Virus record (IMG/VR): IMGVR_UViG_3300020179_001316
Coordinates: 1 to 22,777 of that record
Source of the DNA: a virus
Reading direction: 5' to 3' (one strand)
Length of the DNA: 22,777 nt
The position numbers were made by a program, and so were the translations under genes. Positions 22,451 through 22,777 of this stretch are shown piece after piece. The notes beneath the pieces are model-generated. The model had not been told where the DNA came from. It ran no database searches and worked only from the letters and a program-made list of their open reading frames with translations. Each line of letters starts with the position of its first letter. The stretch's first letter is position 1.

Positions 22451-22777
22451 GGCAAACACCACCGGCACAAGCTGGTTCAACTGCCGGATTTTCTTTATAG
22501 CCACCGACATTGAGATTGACCTTTGACCAATCGGCCGCTAGCAATTTATTATATTTTTCAACCATTTCAATGTTGTCATCTTCAACTGTCTGATATGGCG
22601 CATTTTCATAAACATGGTCACCATAGTCAGATAAAAGTGATATGCCTTTTACGCTATCTCTAAGACGCCAAATTCTGGATGTGAGATCATCCCACTCATC
22701 AGCCTTTACGGTACATGTATTTGAAACATTGTGAGTCAATCCAAACTGGTCTTTTTCTCTCAATTGCGTTGTTGGCT
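22443..22777 (-). CDS. Hypothetical protein (5' end beyond window)
   Basis: The frame is open to the right edge with no in-window ATG near the start, so the N-terminus is missing. The visible part (about 111 residues) is acidic and helical with a Tyr-rich middle (SDYGDHVYENAPYQTVEDD) and a Cys-containing end (ACAGGVCLI). Its end overlaps the recT-like gene by 8 bases, tail to tail. No family recognised. Confidence 0.6.
   Translation of the reverse strand, partial: PTTQLREKDQFGLTHNVSNTCTVKADEWDDLTSRIWRLRDSVKGISLLSDYGDHVYENAPYQTVEDDNIEMVEKYNKLLAADWSKVNLNVGGYKENPAVEPACAGGVCLI

Overview
This window is a piece of a tailed double-stranded DNA bacteriophage genome, AT-rich, with clear Shine-Dalgarno sites (AGGAG/AAGG) ahead of most genes. 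The head module is of the Mu type (DUF935-like portal, Mu I-like protease with scaffold, DUF2190-like decoration protein, HK97-fold capsid, Mu F/SPP1 gp7-like minor head protein). A tail-terminator-like gene is followed directly by a tube-like gene with no sheath gene between, which suggests a long non-contractile tail. No integrase, tRNA, rRNA or CRISPR array is visible. The host cannot be named from the sequence.

Layout. (A) 1-8860, minus strand: structural genes, transcribed right to left as portal, protease-scaffold, decoration protein, capsid, minor head protein, connector-like proteins, tail terminator, and tail tube (running off the left edge). (B) 9007-9600, plus strand: a lone membrane and coiled-coil gene inserted against the surrounding transcription; a hairpin at 8929-8962 with a T-rich tail on the minus strand separates block A from block C. 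(C) 9602-14158, minus strand: three unknown proteins, a short SSB, a ribbon-helix-helix-like protein, small and large terminase, a DNA methyltransferase and a two-HTH protein, nearly all with overlapping ends. (D) 14243-15973, plus strand: thyX, a small zinc-ribbon protein, a lytic transglycosylase and a dCMP deaminase. Next is a non-coding stretch (15973-16120) with two look-alike hairpins. (E) 16146-18930, minus strand: an initiator/helicase-loader protein, a PAPS-reductase-like ATP pyrophosphatase and a GIY-YIG endonuclease. (F) 19029-22450, plus strand: a Cro/YdaS-like regulator, DnaB helicase, three small unknown proteins and a RecT-like annealing protein. (G) An unknown minus-strand gene runs off the right edge. 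There is no gene-free stretch over 300 bases; the longest is 15974-16145.

How it fits together. Blocks D-F supply dTMP/dUMP, start replication and anneal single strands; block C packages; block A builds the particle. The most striking feature is a probable replication origin inside the loader gene. Four perfect 14-bp palindromes at exact 24-bp spacing lie beside an AT-rich 12-bp tandem repeat. Together they encode the linker between an N-terminal winged-helix domain and a C-terminal AAA+ loader domain. This resembles phage lambda ori inside gene O, but with O-like and P-like functions apparently joined in one protein. Also notable: the PAPS-reductase-like gene lies between perfect 18-bp direct repeats, as if it were an inserted cassette, and the two plus-strand promoters of block F share a 15-bp motif.
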